DNA of 64,000 bases from Solirubrobacter deserti (lineage in GTDB: Bacteria; Actinomycetota; Thermoleophilia; Solirubrobacterales; Solirubrobacteraceae): assembly GCF_027587175.1 (NCBI RefSeq), contig NZ_JAPCID010000033.1:17921-81920 (forward strand). Reading direction: 5' to 3'. The position numbers and the translations under genes are program-made. Under the pieces are notes generated by a model. The model made no database searches, was not told the DNA's origin, and saw nothing but the letters and a program-made list of their open reading frames with translations. Shown one piece after another: positions 8,357 through 18,000 of this stretch; position 1 is the stretch's first letter, and each line of letters starts with the position of its first letter.

Positions 8357-9904
8357 TCATCGCTCGCCGTCCATAAGGTCACGGAGGGCGCCGTCGACCG
8401 CGTCAGGCTGCTCCGTCGTCCGCCGCCGCCGGCGAGTGCGGCCGTTCAGCAGTTCGCCGATGTCGTCGAGATCGCCGCCGAGTACCTGCTCGAGGGTCTC
8501 GACGGCGTCACCGCTCATGTCCAGGACCTGCTGGTAGACGCTGAGCGTGAGCTTGGCGTCGGTGTGGCCGAGCAGGTACATCGCGCGACGCGGGGCGACG
8601 CCGCACTCGGCGAGGATCGACGCGAACGTGCGCCGCAGCGTATGCGGCGTGACCTTGGGCATCGGCGTCTGCCGGCGCGCGCGCAGCAACTCTGTAGCCA
8701 GCGCGACCGTCGGCGCGAGCACGTGATGGGCGACATTGCCCGGTGTCTGCGGCGTGCCCTTGCGGGTCGAGAACGCGGCGGTGCGCAGCCCGGACGATCT
8801 CGTCTCGCGCGCGCCCGCGCTCGCGCGAGAGTCGAGGAGGATGTCGCGCAGCGCGGGGACCATCGGGATGATCCGCTCGCCCGCGAACGTCTTCGTCTGT
8901 GGGCCGGTCTCATCCTCGTCTCGCGGCGGGATCAGGATCCGGCCGCCGGCGAGATCGAGGCGGTCCTCGGGCAGCCCGCACAGCTCGGAGATGCGCGGGC
9001 CGGCGAGCACGAGCGCGCCGACGATCGCGCGCCGCTGGCGACGGTGACCGGTGCGCGGGTCGTTCCACACCTGTCCGCGACGGACTTTGCCGATCAGGAC
9101 ATCAGAGACGCCGAGCTCGCGTGCGAGCTTGACGGCGCTCTTGTCGGACTGGCGGATGTAGTCGACCTTGTCCCAGTCGAGCACGCCGCCTCGGCCGTCG
9201 AGCTGGTGGGCCGCTTCGAGCAGCGCGGCGATGTGGTGCGGCTCGAGGAACGACCTCGCGGCCGGCGGGGCCTTCAAGTAGACGTCGCGTTCGGCGGCGG
9301 GGTTGCGAAGGACGTGCTTGGGATAGCGCCGACGGGCGTCCTTAAGCACCATGCGCACGGCCGCGATCGCCTTGTTGATCGACCCGTTCGACAGCGGCCG
9401 CCGGCGGCGCTCGTAGGTTCGCCCGTCGGGCATCGTGACCGTCTGCATCAGCGGGTGCCCCGCGGCCGCCGCATCGCGGATCGCGTCACGTTCGGCGAGC
9501 ATGGCCTGCACGAAGTCCTCGATCACGACCTCGTCGATGCGGTCGACGCTGCGCGGGCCGAAGTGGTCCATGCCCGTGCTCAGCCGCCACAACAGATCGC
9601 TGTGGGTCTTGGCCCCGACGCGGCGGCGCTTGCGCTCCAGCCACTCAGACGCGAACACCTGGAAGTTCGGCGGCTCGCCAGGCGTGGCGGCGGTCGGCTC
9701 GTGGTCGGGCGGTGCCCACTCGCCGCGCTCGATCATCCGCGCGATGTGCTCACGCTCCGCCTGGACACGATCCTCCGTCCAGCCCTCCCACGACCCGCCA
9801 AGCGGGACGAACACGCGCTCGCCCTGGAAGGTCACGCGCAGCGCGAAGCTCGTTCCGCGGCCCGTGGGCTTGCGGATGACGGTGCCGACGGCGGGCCTGG
9901 CCAC
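8357..9904 (-). CDS. Tyrosine-type site-specific integrase with internal HTH insertion
   Basis: This enzyme catalyses site-specific recombination between element and chromosome. The GTG at 9904 gives an N-terminus (VARPAVGTVIRKPTGRGTSF) like actinobacterial phage-type integrases; a longer frame overlapping the upstream gene in GTGA would add 39 unconserved residues. A SAM-like core-binding region precedes the catalytic domain. That domain shows the first Arg in LVLAGPRISELCGL, HTLRRTFASILAE (H-x-x-R), LLGHTDAKLTLSVYQQVLD (H and the nucleophilic Tyr). Between the two domains an insertion (SAVKLARELGVSDVLIGKVR) looks like a helix-turn-helix. The length of 515 aa reflects this insertion. It marks the region as an integrated element or its remnant. 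Confidence 0.9.
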   Translation of the reverse strand: MARPAVGTVIRKPTGRGTSFALRVTFQGERVFVPLGGSWEGWTEDRVQAEREHIARMIERGEWAPPDHEPTAATPGEPPNFQVFASEWLERKRRRVGAKTHSDLLWRLSTGMDHFGPRSVDRIDEVVIEDFVQAMLAERDAIRDAAAAGHPLMQTVTMPDGRTYERRRRPLSNGSINKAIAAVRMVLKDARRRYPKHVLRNPAAERDVYLKAPPAARSFLEPHHIAALLEAAHQLDGRGGVLDWDKVDYIRQSDKSAVKLARELGVSDVLIGKVRRGQVWNDPRTGHRRQRRAIVGALVLAGPRISELCGLPEDRLDLAGGRILIPPRDEDETGPQTKTFAGERIIPMVPALRDILLDSRASAGARETRSSGLRTAAFSTRKGTPQTPGNVAHHVLAPTVALATELLRARRQTPMPKVTPHTLRRTFASILAECGVAPRRAMYLLGHTDAKLTLSVYQQVLDMSGDAVETLEQVLGGDLDDIGELLNGRTRRRRRTTEQPDAVDGALRDLMDGER

Positions 9905-10017
9905 GTTATGGAGACTAGCTCCGGGCGCGATCGCGGTCACCGGGGAACCAACCCGTTGGTGGAGCGGCTCGCGGAAACAGCGGGAGTCTCTCGGTGAGCC
10001 ATTGTCTGGAGCCGCCC

Positions 10018-10371
10018 TCACCGACCTGACCTCCCCCGGATCAGCGGCACGTTCGTCGGACCGGAAGCGCTGCGCGGGCGTGCAGGTCGAACGTGAGCCG
10101 GCGGAACCCTTTCGGCCTCCGCGGCCGACCCGGCGTCCGCAAGCGTCGCGCGGACCTGCTCAAGATCGAAGCGGAGCCGCGCCCTCGGGCCGTCGCCGAG
10201 CCGGACGGCGCCGAGCTGGGCGGCGCGCGCGTAGACCCAGTCACGTTCGACGCCGAGCGTGCATGCCAGCGTGGCGGCGTCGACGTAGCGCCCGGGAGCG
10301 ACGCCTTGCCGGAGCAGCAGTTCGACCACACGCGCAGCGACCGCTTCGATGTCGTCGGCGTCGAGACTCAT
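10018..10371 (-). CDS. Small helix-turn-helix protein, likely excisionase/directionality factor
   Basis: This 117-aa protein has a helix-turn-helix in YVDAATLACTLGVERDWVYA (residues about 29-48), followed by a strand-turn region (LGAVRLGDGPRARLRFD) that resembles the wing of MerR/excisionase-type DNA-binding domains. The C-terminal 30 residues are Pro/Arg-rich and probably disordered. It sits immediately upstream of the integrase in the same direction, the usual place for a recombination directionality factor. Start is the ATG at 10371. Excisionase function is inferred from position and fold. Confidence 0.7.
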   Translation of the reverse strand: MSLDADDIEAVAARVVELLLRQGVAPGRYVDAATLACTLGVERDWVYARAAQLGAVRLGDGPRARLRFDLEQVRATLADAGSAAEAERVPPAHVRPARPRSASGPTNVPLIRGRSGR

Positions 10372-10984
10372 GACGGTCAGCGGCTTCGGCGCTTCACCTC
10401 TCCGGCGGCCGGCGAGCGGCGATCGAGTCCGGAGTCCGCGTGCCTCGGAAGCCGCGTGTGGAGCTGAGATCGTGCGCGCGCTCTGAGCCCCTCCGGCGCA
10501 GCCGAAGCGGCCCCCCGCGACAAGCGAAACGGTTCGTCGTCACGGCCGGGGCAAGGAGTTCGGTGCTCGCTTCAACGGTCTTGCGCATCTCGTTCCGCGG
10601 CGCCGCCGTACCTAGTGCTAACGGTCCGCATGCCCGCAAATTCCGGATGCGACCGGACGTGCCTGCCCTACCAAACCTCAGTCTTGCCGGTGCGTCGCCG
10701 CAGTCGGCTTGCCCCGGCGCTGCAGATGCCGCTCGCCGATGCGACCACTGGCCGGGCTCGATGTTGAGTCCCCCAAATGCCCGGAAGCGGTGACCGTGTG
10801 ACCGTTGTTGTCGACGATCGCACATCCCATGGGAATGACGCCCCGGGGCCAGCGCAAGCCGTCGCTTATCATCCCAGCCTTACCGTGCCGGTGTTGCGAC
10901 GCTCACTGGTCGACCTCGTCACTCCCAACCGAGGGCCCGCGGCGCGCGTAGACTCGCAATCGTGCATGAGCCGGTCATAAGTGA
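10372..10984. other. Gene-poor 0.6-kb stretch between excisionase-like gene and restriction island
   Basis: Frames on both strands have biased, Arg/Ser/Ala-rich compositions typical of noncoding high-GC shadows. No tRNA, hairpin array or promoter consensus could be supported. It probably holds the promoter of the integrase operon, reading leftward. Confidence 0.4.
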
Positions 10985-11035
10985 GGTAGTGGAATCCGCA
11001 CGCTCGCCCTCGGCGAGCACGGCTCGCGTGGGGTC

Positions 11036-11227
11036 GTGGTCCGATGGTCGGACGGGAACGTCACGGAAGCTCTGCGCTACTACGAGGACGAGATGCTCGT
11101 CAGCGAGGGCGATCTCGTCGGACTAACTCAAGAGCAGGTCCGCAGTCTGCGGCATCGCCGCGACGTCGGGTACCTGCAGCGCGACGACAGCGCGCCGGAC
11201 GACGTAGGACCGTTCTGGGACGCGTAG
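11036..11227 (+). CDS. Small hypothetical protein; 5' end of gene uncertain
   Basis: From GTG 11036 a 63-aa acidic protein is encoded. The same frame is protein-like further upstream: codons from 10991 read GIRTLALGEHGSRGV directly into VVRWSDGNVTEALRYYED, after a stop at 10982-10984. No ATG, GTG or TTG lies in that extra part. One additional G in the run at 10990-10992 would create GTGGGAATC, a GTG start preceded by GAGGT. The gene may therefore be about 80 codons long and carry a one-base deletion at its start. It converges on the NgoMIV-type nuclease gene with a 4-base gap. I do not recognise a function. Confidence 0.5.
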   Translation: MVRWSDGNVTEALRYYEDEMLVSEGDLVGLTQEQVRSLRHRRDVGYLQRDDSAPDDVGPFWDA

Positions 11228-11231
11228 CCGG

Positions 11232-12197
11232 TCACTGCAGCAGGTCGAGAGGCAGATCCGCGATATCACGTAGGCGGTCGGCGCGGATGAGCAACTCGAG
11301 CTGACGCTGGACTTCGGGCGGAGATACCCGGCGGACCGCACGCTCGAGCAGCGGAAGGCTGAGGTGGTATACGCAGTCGATCTCTCCGGTGCCCTTGCCG
11401 AGGCTTTCCAGCCGCCCGGGCCAAACCTCGGCGGTTGCGACAACCATTCGCGGCATCGGCCCACGCCGTTGCCGAGCCAGCTGCAGCGCCTCGGTGCGGA
11501 CGTTCTGCCCCCGATCGTTGCGTAGCGTGAACTTGCAGCTGACGTTGGCATGGCACAACGGGACCTCGCCCGGCGCCGCGGTGAGCGGCGAGCGCAACGA
11601 CTTGAGCTCATCCGCGGTGACCAGGCGATCTCCACCTCTGCGCTTGGCCGTGAGCTGGCCGTGGTCCTTGGGCGGTATGAGGACGAGCAGATCGGCGTCA
11701 ACGAGGTACTCGCCGTGCAGGAGAACCTCAAGTTGCTCACGTTCCTCCGCTGCCAGCGCCTCGCGTTCGGCGACCTTTGACTTAGGCGATCGAGGCTTCG
11801 ACGGCACCGGGTCGACCTTCATGCGCGTTGCATCGCGGTCGAGCCGTTCCAGCAGTCTGAGATGCGCATACTGCCGGCCCGCATAGATCTTGCCGCGCTG
11901 GAACTCCCAGTTCTCGCGGCGGATGGCGAGAGCCTCGGGCGAGCACAAGCACGAGCGCAGGAACGTCTCGATCGCCTCGGCGAACCCAGCACCGATCGCA
12001 TTCGCCTCCCCCGTCGTGGGGTTGGCGAGCGAGCGAGCCGGAGATCGGGACGCCGAGAGCAGATTGAGGAACTCCTCGCCGATTGCGTGCGACGTGCCGT
12101 CGGAGACTGATGGCAACCCGGTACTTCGGTAGCCCAGTAGCTCCCGCGCGACGAGATCCGTGATCAGCTGTTCTTTGGCATCGAAGATCACGGACAT
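11232..12197 (-). CDS. NgoMIV-family type II restriction endonuclease
   Basis: This enzyme is predicted to cut double-stranded DNA at a CCGG-core site; NgoMIV itself cuts GCCGGC. At residues 220-236 it has SCKFTLRNDRGQNVRTE, matching the NgoMIV/Cfr10I-type active site: S-x-K (K222), then a Glu 14 residues later (E236). An Asp in EYLVDADLLVL (about 167-169) can supply the further metal ligand. LGKGTGEIDCVYH, following a VVATAEVWPGRL segment, is also family-like. At 321 aa it is slightly longer than NgoMIV. It starts 72 bases downstream of the DISARM-like operon in the same direction. Its likely methyltransferase partner (22920-23936) is at the far upstream end of that operon. Confidence 0.85.
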   Translation of the reverse strand: MSVIFDAKEQLITDLVARELLGYRSTGLPSVSDGTSHAIGEEFLNLLSASRSPARSLANPTTGEANAIGAGFAEAIETFLRSCLCSPEALAIRRENWEFQRGKIYAGRQYAHLRLLERLDRDATRMKVDPVPSKPRSPKSKVAEREALAAEEREQLEVLLHGEYLVDADLLVLIPPKDHGQLTAKRRGGDRLVTADELKSLRSPLTAAPGEVPLCHANVSCKFTLRNDRGQNVRTEALQLARQRRGPMPRMVVATAEVWPGRLESLGKGTGEIDCVYHLSLPLLERAVRRVSPPEVQRQLELLIRADRLRDIADLPLDLLQ

Positions 12198-12269
12198 CGC
12201 TATCGCTGTTCCACGACGCCGGGTGAGATCCTGCGGGCGTCAGGACTGAGAAAGTCCGCGGATGTCACG

Positions 12270-13160
12270 CTACGCCGTCGCGATCATCGCGGCATCGCGA
12301 TAGCCGGCGAGCTGATCGCGGAATGACGCGACGGCCTCCGCCCGGAGTGCCGGCAGCCCCTCCGTGTACCGGGTGCAGATCAGCTTCTTGCTGAGGCCAC
12401 CACCGGCCAGCACCGCATCACATCCATCTACGAACTTCGACAGGTACGTAATACGCCGCTTGAAGAAGTCAGCGTGCGGCTCGAAGAAGACAAGCTGGTC
12501 GAGCGGCAGAACCGGGCCGGCGCCCGGTACGTCAAGTTCATCCCATGCGCGCCGGGCGAACGAGGCCACCTCGGGGCGGACCGGCTGATGGCGGAAGAGT
12601 TCAAGGCTGGTTCGCTGGAGTAGCGCCTGTACGGGCGAGGCTTGGCGATCTGTGAGCGGGGCAAGCCATGTCGGCAGCCATACGAGGTTCGGCATGAACG
12701 AGTACAGCCACGGGTCCTCGCCTGCGACGCGGCCACCAGGCAGATCCCGCCAGATATGGCATGCGGTGAACCCGCGCCACGGCTTCTGGCCGGTAAAAGG
12801 ATGCCCCGCCGGCCCTCGCATGACGACGGGAAGCGGGAGCTTCTTGATGATCGAGTTGTCGTCGCGGAGGAAGCCGTCATCGCGCGGCGCTCCCCACGCC
12901 TCAGGCCCTTGGTCATACCGGCATGACCGGTCTCGGACGCACCACGGCGTCATCACGGGCAGCTGGGCGTAGGCGGCCGGAGACCACCACACTCCGAGCC
13001 GCAGGATCAGGTGCGTGGCCAACTCGATCCCGGTACCGGTCTGAGCGCCCGCCAGATACCGGTACAGCTGCGCTGTGCGGGGCGCTTGTAGCGCCGTGCG
13101 GTCGCCGCTCAGGCGATCGAGCTCGGCGATCAGCTCAACCTTCGCATCGACGCCCTTCAT
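12270..13160 (-). CDS. Unknown protein, last gene of the DISARM-like operon
   Basis: The 296-aa product starts at the ATG at 13160, which overlaps the DrmB stop in ATGA, so it is translationally coupled and belongs to the operon. In known DISARM operons this position is usually held by the phospholipase-D-like drmC, but no HxK motif is present. The sequence is rich in Trp, Pro and aromatic clusters (WWSPAAYAQLPVMTPWCV; WRGFTACHIWRDLPGG; FMPNLVWLPTWLAPL). It resembles no family I can name. A helical C-terminus ends RDQLAGYRDAAMIATA. A system-specific partner replacing DrmC is possible. Confidence 0.7.
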   Translation of the reverse strand: MKGVDAKVELIAELDRLSGDRTALQAPRTAQLYRYLAGAQTGTGIELATHLILRLGVWWSPAAYAQLPVMTPWCVRDRSCRYDQGPEAWGAPRDDGFLRDDNSIIKKLPLPVVMRGPAGHPFTGQKPWRGFTACHIWRDLPGGRVAGEDPWLYSFMPNLVWLPTWLAPLTDRQASPVQALLQRTSLELFRHQPVRPEVASFARRAWDELDVPGAGPVLPLDQLVFFEPHADFFKRRITYLSKFVDGCDAVLAGGGLSKKLICTRYTEGLPALRAEAVASFRDQLAGYRDAAMIATA

Positions 13161-15061
13161 GCCATCCACCCGCAGGACGGGAAGAAGCCAAGGTCAGGGT
13201 TGCTGGGAGTCCCGACGACGAGCCCGCGGTCAAGGAAGCGGTTGAATTCCTCGCACGCCGTCTCGGGCACGAGCGCGCAACTGTGACACGCGGCGAGGTT
13301 GCAGGAGTCGGGGCCTTGCCCGGCTGAGGTCCCGATCTCCATACAGACCGGGTCCGATGCACACCAAGTGGCTCCGCGGAGAGCGGCGTCAAGGACGTTC
13401 TCGAGGTACCCCGGCTTGCCCATACGCACGAGACCGCCCATCGTCCCTTCAGCATCGCCCGCGGCGGTGTAGATCAGGACGGCGGCGTCAGGGCGATCGG
13501 CGGCAGACGATACGTAGAGACGCTCCTTCAATGCGGCTGAGCTGTATCCGCACTCGAACGTCAGCTGGTTCATGAGAAGGTGCGCCAGCGTGTGGACGAG
13601 TACGAAGCGCGGAGTCAGGTCGCGGTCGCGGAGATTGCGCTTCGCCTGGGCCGTGGCGTAGAACTTGACGAGTTTGCCGACGTGGTCGCGCACGTCTGGT
13701 TGCGCTTCCCATTTCTTAAGCCTCGTCTCGCTGAGGCGTAGGAACAGGCCTTCGCCGAACACGCAGTAGCCGGGAAGCCAGCGCTCCTGGTAGACAGGCG
13801 GGGCCTTCCAAAGCTGCGCGAGCCGGTGTTCCCTGTCAGGCGGCTGCTCGGGGAAGATCCGGCTGAACCCGGCCAGCACACGGGTTTCGCGTAGCCGCTC
13901 GACGAGGTTGAGCGAGCTGAACGCATCGGGTATCACGTCGGCGTACTCGTCGGCCTCTCCGCGCCGGACTGTCAGTTCCGGCGTGTCGATTGAGTCACTG
14001 AGCACGGCTGCCTCAGCTCTACGGAACTGCTCCTCGCTTTCTTCGTCGTCGCCGTCGTCTTGGGGCACGTCGCGGGCTCCAAGCTCAACGTCGAGAGCCG
14101 CTCGAGCGGCCGCCTCGACTTCGGCGTCCGAGTACTTCCGGAGCATCCGCTCATAGCCGCCCGCCCGGTACCGCTTGGCGTCCGGGGCTCGGTCGCTGTC
14201 GTGATCTGTGACGATCCTCGTGATCAGGTCCGGTGTCTCGAGGATGAGCGCGACGAGTTCCTCAGCGGCGCTCGACGCAGAGGTCGCAGGCAGGTAGATG
14301 GCACTCCGTATGACGCCGAAGTAGACGTTCGAGGCCGACCGGAGGCTGCCGCGCAGCGGCCGGTTGCATGAGTGAGGCTTAGAGCTTCCATGCTGTGGCG
14401 TTACGCCGTTGCAGTTGTAGACGGTTCCCGGCTCGAGGTTGCGGGCCAGGAACGACGAGTTCCCTTCGGCTTGGGTGATGCTGCCGAGGTTGCGCTTCTC
14501 GCCGCACGAGCACGTGACGCGCTGGTTGGCCAGCGTGGCGCCGCCCGTCGAGAACAACTTCATGGTCCCGCTGCAGCGTGGCGCCGCGCTCCGGTGAACC
14601 CACTCGCGCCACGGGAAGTCCTGCAGGTGGCCCGCGTCGCACATGGCGACGAATGGGACCTGGGCGAGGAACCGTTTGCGGCCCTCGGCCTCGCACGCCG
14701 TGCACTTCTGCCGCCCAGTCGCTTCGAGGCGAACCTCGCGAAGCGTCTTACACCATGGGCAGAAGTGCCACTGCGGGAAACGCAGGAACGGGACCGTTAG
14801 CTCGACGTTGGGTACGACCTGGCCGCGCCGGCGGCGGCGATAGTCCGGCGGCAGGCGGAAATGGCCGACGCCGAGCCGCCGCTGCAGGCGCCACTCCTCG
14901 ATCCGGAACTCGGCGTCGTCTGCTGCGGTGCCGTTTTCGTCTTGCCCGAACCAGTGATCCAAGCCCGCGGCGATCATGGAGGTGCCGTCAGGCGCGACGA
15001 GCATGGCGCCAGGGCCGAACGGGCTGATCATGTGTGCGCGGCGTACGGGTGCGCGTGACAT
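13157..15061 (-). CDS. drmB: DISARM protein DrmB (DUF1998 domain)
   Basis: DrmB is a core component of the DISARM anti-phage system and, in characterised DISARM, works together with the DrmA helicase on incoming DNA. The 634-aa product starts MSRAPVRRAHMISPFGPGAM, a typical DrmB N-terminus. It contains zinc-binding pairs CPWC and CTAC (about residues 95-125) and FVAMCDAGHLQDFPW. The DUF1998 region near residue 500 reads VHTLAHLLMNQLTFECGYSS. A Cys cluster CNLAACHSCALVPETAC is close to the end. The start overlaps the drmA stop by one base (TGATG), and the next gene overlaps its own stop, so it is in the middle of a coupled operon. Confidence 0.88.
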   Translation of the reverse strand: MSRAPVRRAHMISPFGPGAMLVAPDGTSMIAAGLDHWFGQDENGTAADDAEFRIEEWRLQRRLGVGHFRLPPDYRRRRRGQVVPNVELTVPFLRFPQWHFCPWCKTLREVRLEATGRQKCTACEAEGRKRFLAQVPFVAMCDAGHLQDFPWREWVHRSAAPRCSGTMKLFSTGGATLANQRVTCSCGEKRNLGSITQAEGNSSFLARNLEPGTVYNCNGVTPQHGSSKPHSCNRPLRGSLRSASNVYFGVIRSAIYLPATSASSAAEELVALILETPDLITRIVTDHDSDRAPDAKRYRAGGYERMLRKYSDAEVEAAARAALDVELGARDVPQDDGDDEESEEQFRRAEAAVLSDSIDTPELTVRRGEADEYADVIPDAFSSLNLVERLRETRVLAGFSRIFPEQPPDREHRLAQLWKAPPVYQERWLPGYCVFGEGLFLRLSETRLKKWEAQPDVRDHVGKLVKFYATAQAKRNLRDRDLTPRFVLVHTLAHLLMNQLTFECGYSSAALKERLYVSSAADRPDAAVLIYTAAGDAEGTMGGLVRMGKPGYLENVLDAALRGATWCASDPVCMEIGTSAGQGPDSCNLAACHSCALVPETACEEFNRFLDRGLVVGTPSNPDLGFFPSCGWMA

Positions 15062-18000
15062 CAGGCCCGGTCCCTCTCGTATTCCGCGGCCAGCAGGTAG
15101 GCCTGCGTGACCTCCGCTCGGCATTCGGCATCTACGTTGCGAAGCGACGTCGGGACAGCCCACGACAGCAGTTGCTCCTCACGGCTGGCGTAGCTGCCCG
15201 CGTACCGCAGTAGCGCGTAGTCCTCTGAGTCGTTGTCGGCAAGCCAGTCCGAGTAGCCCCACTTGCGCCACTGCTCAGCGCGCTTGGCGAAAACAGCCGC
15301 AAGCTGCTCCGATTCGTCCGGGTCTACGTGGTCGACGCGGTCCTGCAGGAGTTGCCGCGCGGCTTCGAGCAGGTCGTCGGGAACTGGCCGGGGGCCCGTG
15401 CCGTCGTGCGCGAGCTGCCGGACATAAGCAACGATCACGGCGTGCAGCGCCCGGTCGAGCACCGGTGGCGCGAACGGCGTCACACTGGTTGGCTCGACTT
15501 GGGCATACAGCCGCTCGTGGTACGAGCGGAACTTCTCGAAATGAGACCTGTCGCGGGGTTTGGAAGCGCTGTAAATCGTCGCGACAAGCCCAGGGCGCTC
15601 CCACCAGCTGCGACCCACGCGGCCGGTGGCCTGGATGTATTGCGCGGTTGTTTTCGGCTGGCCCACGACCGACATCAGCGACAGGCGGTCGATGTCGACG
15701 CCAACCTCCACGATGTTGGAGGCGAGGCAGACATCCACGGCGCGGTTCGCTTCCTCCGTGTAGCGCACCTCGAGCTCTTCAATCGCGGCAGGCACCTCGT
15801 CGTTGCGGAGGCGGCCGGTCAGCTCCGTGTCGCGCCAGATGCGCCGGACCTCCGCGGAGTCGAGGCCGAGCCGTTTGGCAACAACGCGGAAATAGTCCGG
15901 TATGTCCGACTGCAGCAGCGAGACCGACGTCCCGAGCTCACGTAGCGAGTTGAAGAACACGAGCAGGGTCCACCAGGGATCCCGGACGTCAGCCTCGAGC
16001 ATGTAGGCAGCCTGCAGCAGGGTGGTGAATGTGCGGACCTGCGCAGTCTGCACGGAGCCAAGGCCAGCCCCGTGGATGCCCACGTATACGCGGCCACGTT
16101 CTAGCTTCCCCTCCTCGTCGCGCGCGTAGCTCGCGAAGTACGAGTCGCCGGCATCCAGACCACGAGGCGGAAACAGGGCGACTTCGTCTCGCGCGTACAG
16201 GTCGCAGACCTGCTTCTCATACCGGCGGATCGTGGCAGTTGAGCCGACGATCTTCGGCGCTACCGGCTCATCGCTCCGGCGGTCTGTTGCGAGCTCCTGG
16301 ATCACCGTTTCGTACAAGCCGACCATCGAGCCAAGCGGGCCGGAGATCAGGTGCAGCTCGTCTTGGACGATCAGGTTCGGTGGGCTTACTTCGCGGTCGC
16401 CGCCGGCGATCAATCCGAACAGGCGCCGTGCCTCCGGACGGAACGCCAGCATGGCGAACTTATCGACCGTGCCGATGACGAGCGAGGGTCTACGCTCGTA
16501 CACGTCTTCGTCGATGACATAGACGGGCAGGCCCTTGTGGAACTCGCACGTCCCGTCCGGGCATCTCAGGCCGACGGACTCCTCGCGTTCAACGTATCCG
16601 GCGATTTTCGGCTCCGTCCTAACCGGGCGACCTTCCTTCGACGCCTTGATCGGGCCCATCTGCGCGGCGCACCAGGGGCAGCGGAGCAGGATGAATGGGT
16701 TCTCCCCAGTGCCGTCGCGATTGAGCTTGCGTAGCGCGGCAACTGCGTCGCGGCGCGAATTGGGTGTGACGGACGCGCCGAGCCATACTCCGATCGAGAT
16801 CTCGTGGCTGCCCAGCGACTCGGCGCGCTGCTTGCGGACGTGCTCCATCGCGCAAATCAGGGCCGAAGCTCGTTGGAACTGCTGCGCCGTGAGCAGGCGC
16901 AGCGTGTAACGCATCAGGACGTCCACGCCCGTGTCGTTTCCGTCCCGGAGCCGGCGGTAGAAAATCGAGAATGCGGTGAGCGCGAGGTACGCCTCGGTCT
17001 TGCCTCCACCCGTCGGGAAGAAGATGAGCTCGACGACCCCTCGGTCTGGGGCCGTTCCCTGCGCGGTCGAGCGGAGGCAAGCGAGGACGAACGCGATCTG
17101 GAAAGGACGCCAGGTTCCGCGCCCTTCGGTCCGCGGCGTGAAGCCGCCTTCGATCCGTATCCGCTTGGCCTTGCGGTCGTAGATCGTCTCCCGTAGTGCA
17201 TGACCGCTGCGCTGTTGTTGCAGCAGCATGGCCCAGTTCGCGAGGCGAAACGCTTCTGCCGCCAGCGGGTCCGTGCCCGAGACGAGGAAGTCGATGCCGT
17301 CCTTCATCCGGTCGCACGCCTCACGGCACAGTCGCATGTGCTCCACGGCTGCGTCCCGGTGCTCAGAGACGTCGTCGATGCGAGCCTCTTGCGTCTCGAT
17401 CCAAGCCGTGTAGCCGGCCACGATGTCCCGGAGGGATTTCACCCCGTCGTCGTCAGCGACGATCCCCGCGAGCGGCGCCATAGGAACCGCGATTGTGTTT
17501 CCCTCGTCGTCTCTGATCTCCGGCGTCGTGCTCGGGAGTTCCACCTCGGGCAGCGCGGCCGTCAGCACTTCCGTGGCCCGGTGGCTTCCCTCCGGCGCCG
17601 TCCAATCAGCAGAGCAGCCATGCCCGATGGCGAAGGCCGGCACATCCCGGTACAGCAGAGCGAGGGAGGCCAGCTCAGGGTCGTCACCGACTCGCTGGCG
17701 CTCTTCGTACGGGCAGAAGATGGCCGCGCCGCCGGCCTTGCAGGCGAGCTGGACCTGGAAGATCGACGCACTGTCGGGCGCTTTCGCGCTTGAGCGGTTG
17801 ACGGCGCTGACCGTAAGCAGGTACCGGTCATCACCGAGCGGCCTGGTGAAAGCCGCGAGGTCAAGAGCGATCCCCTCAGGGAGGTCATCGTTCTGCACGT
17901 CAGCCGGGACCATCCCGCGGCCTGCGGCGAGCGACGCGCGCGGAAAGCGCGCCGAGATCGTGAAGGGCTCGCGCAGCCACCAGGTCCAGCGAGCGCCTGT

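Noticed and set aside
8348..9997. 549-codon plus-strand frame opposite the integrase
   Set aside because: Antisense shadow of the integrase, with no domain.
10394..10825. 143-codon minus-strand frame ending with FRGTRTPDS-like sequence
   Set aside because: Biased Arg/Ala/Pro composition, no motif and no ribosome-binding site; judged noncoding. A tRNA was looked for here and not found.
12270..13160. DrmC (phospholipase-D) assignment by position
   Set aside because: No HxK motif is present, so only an unknown-protein call can be supported.
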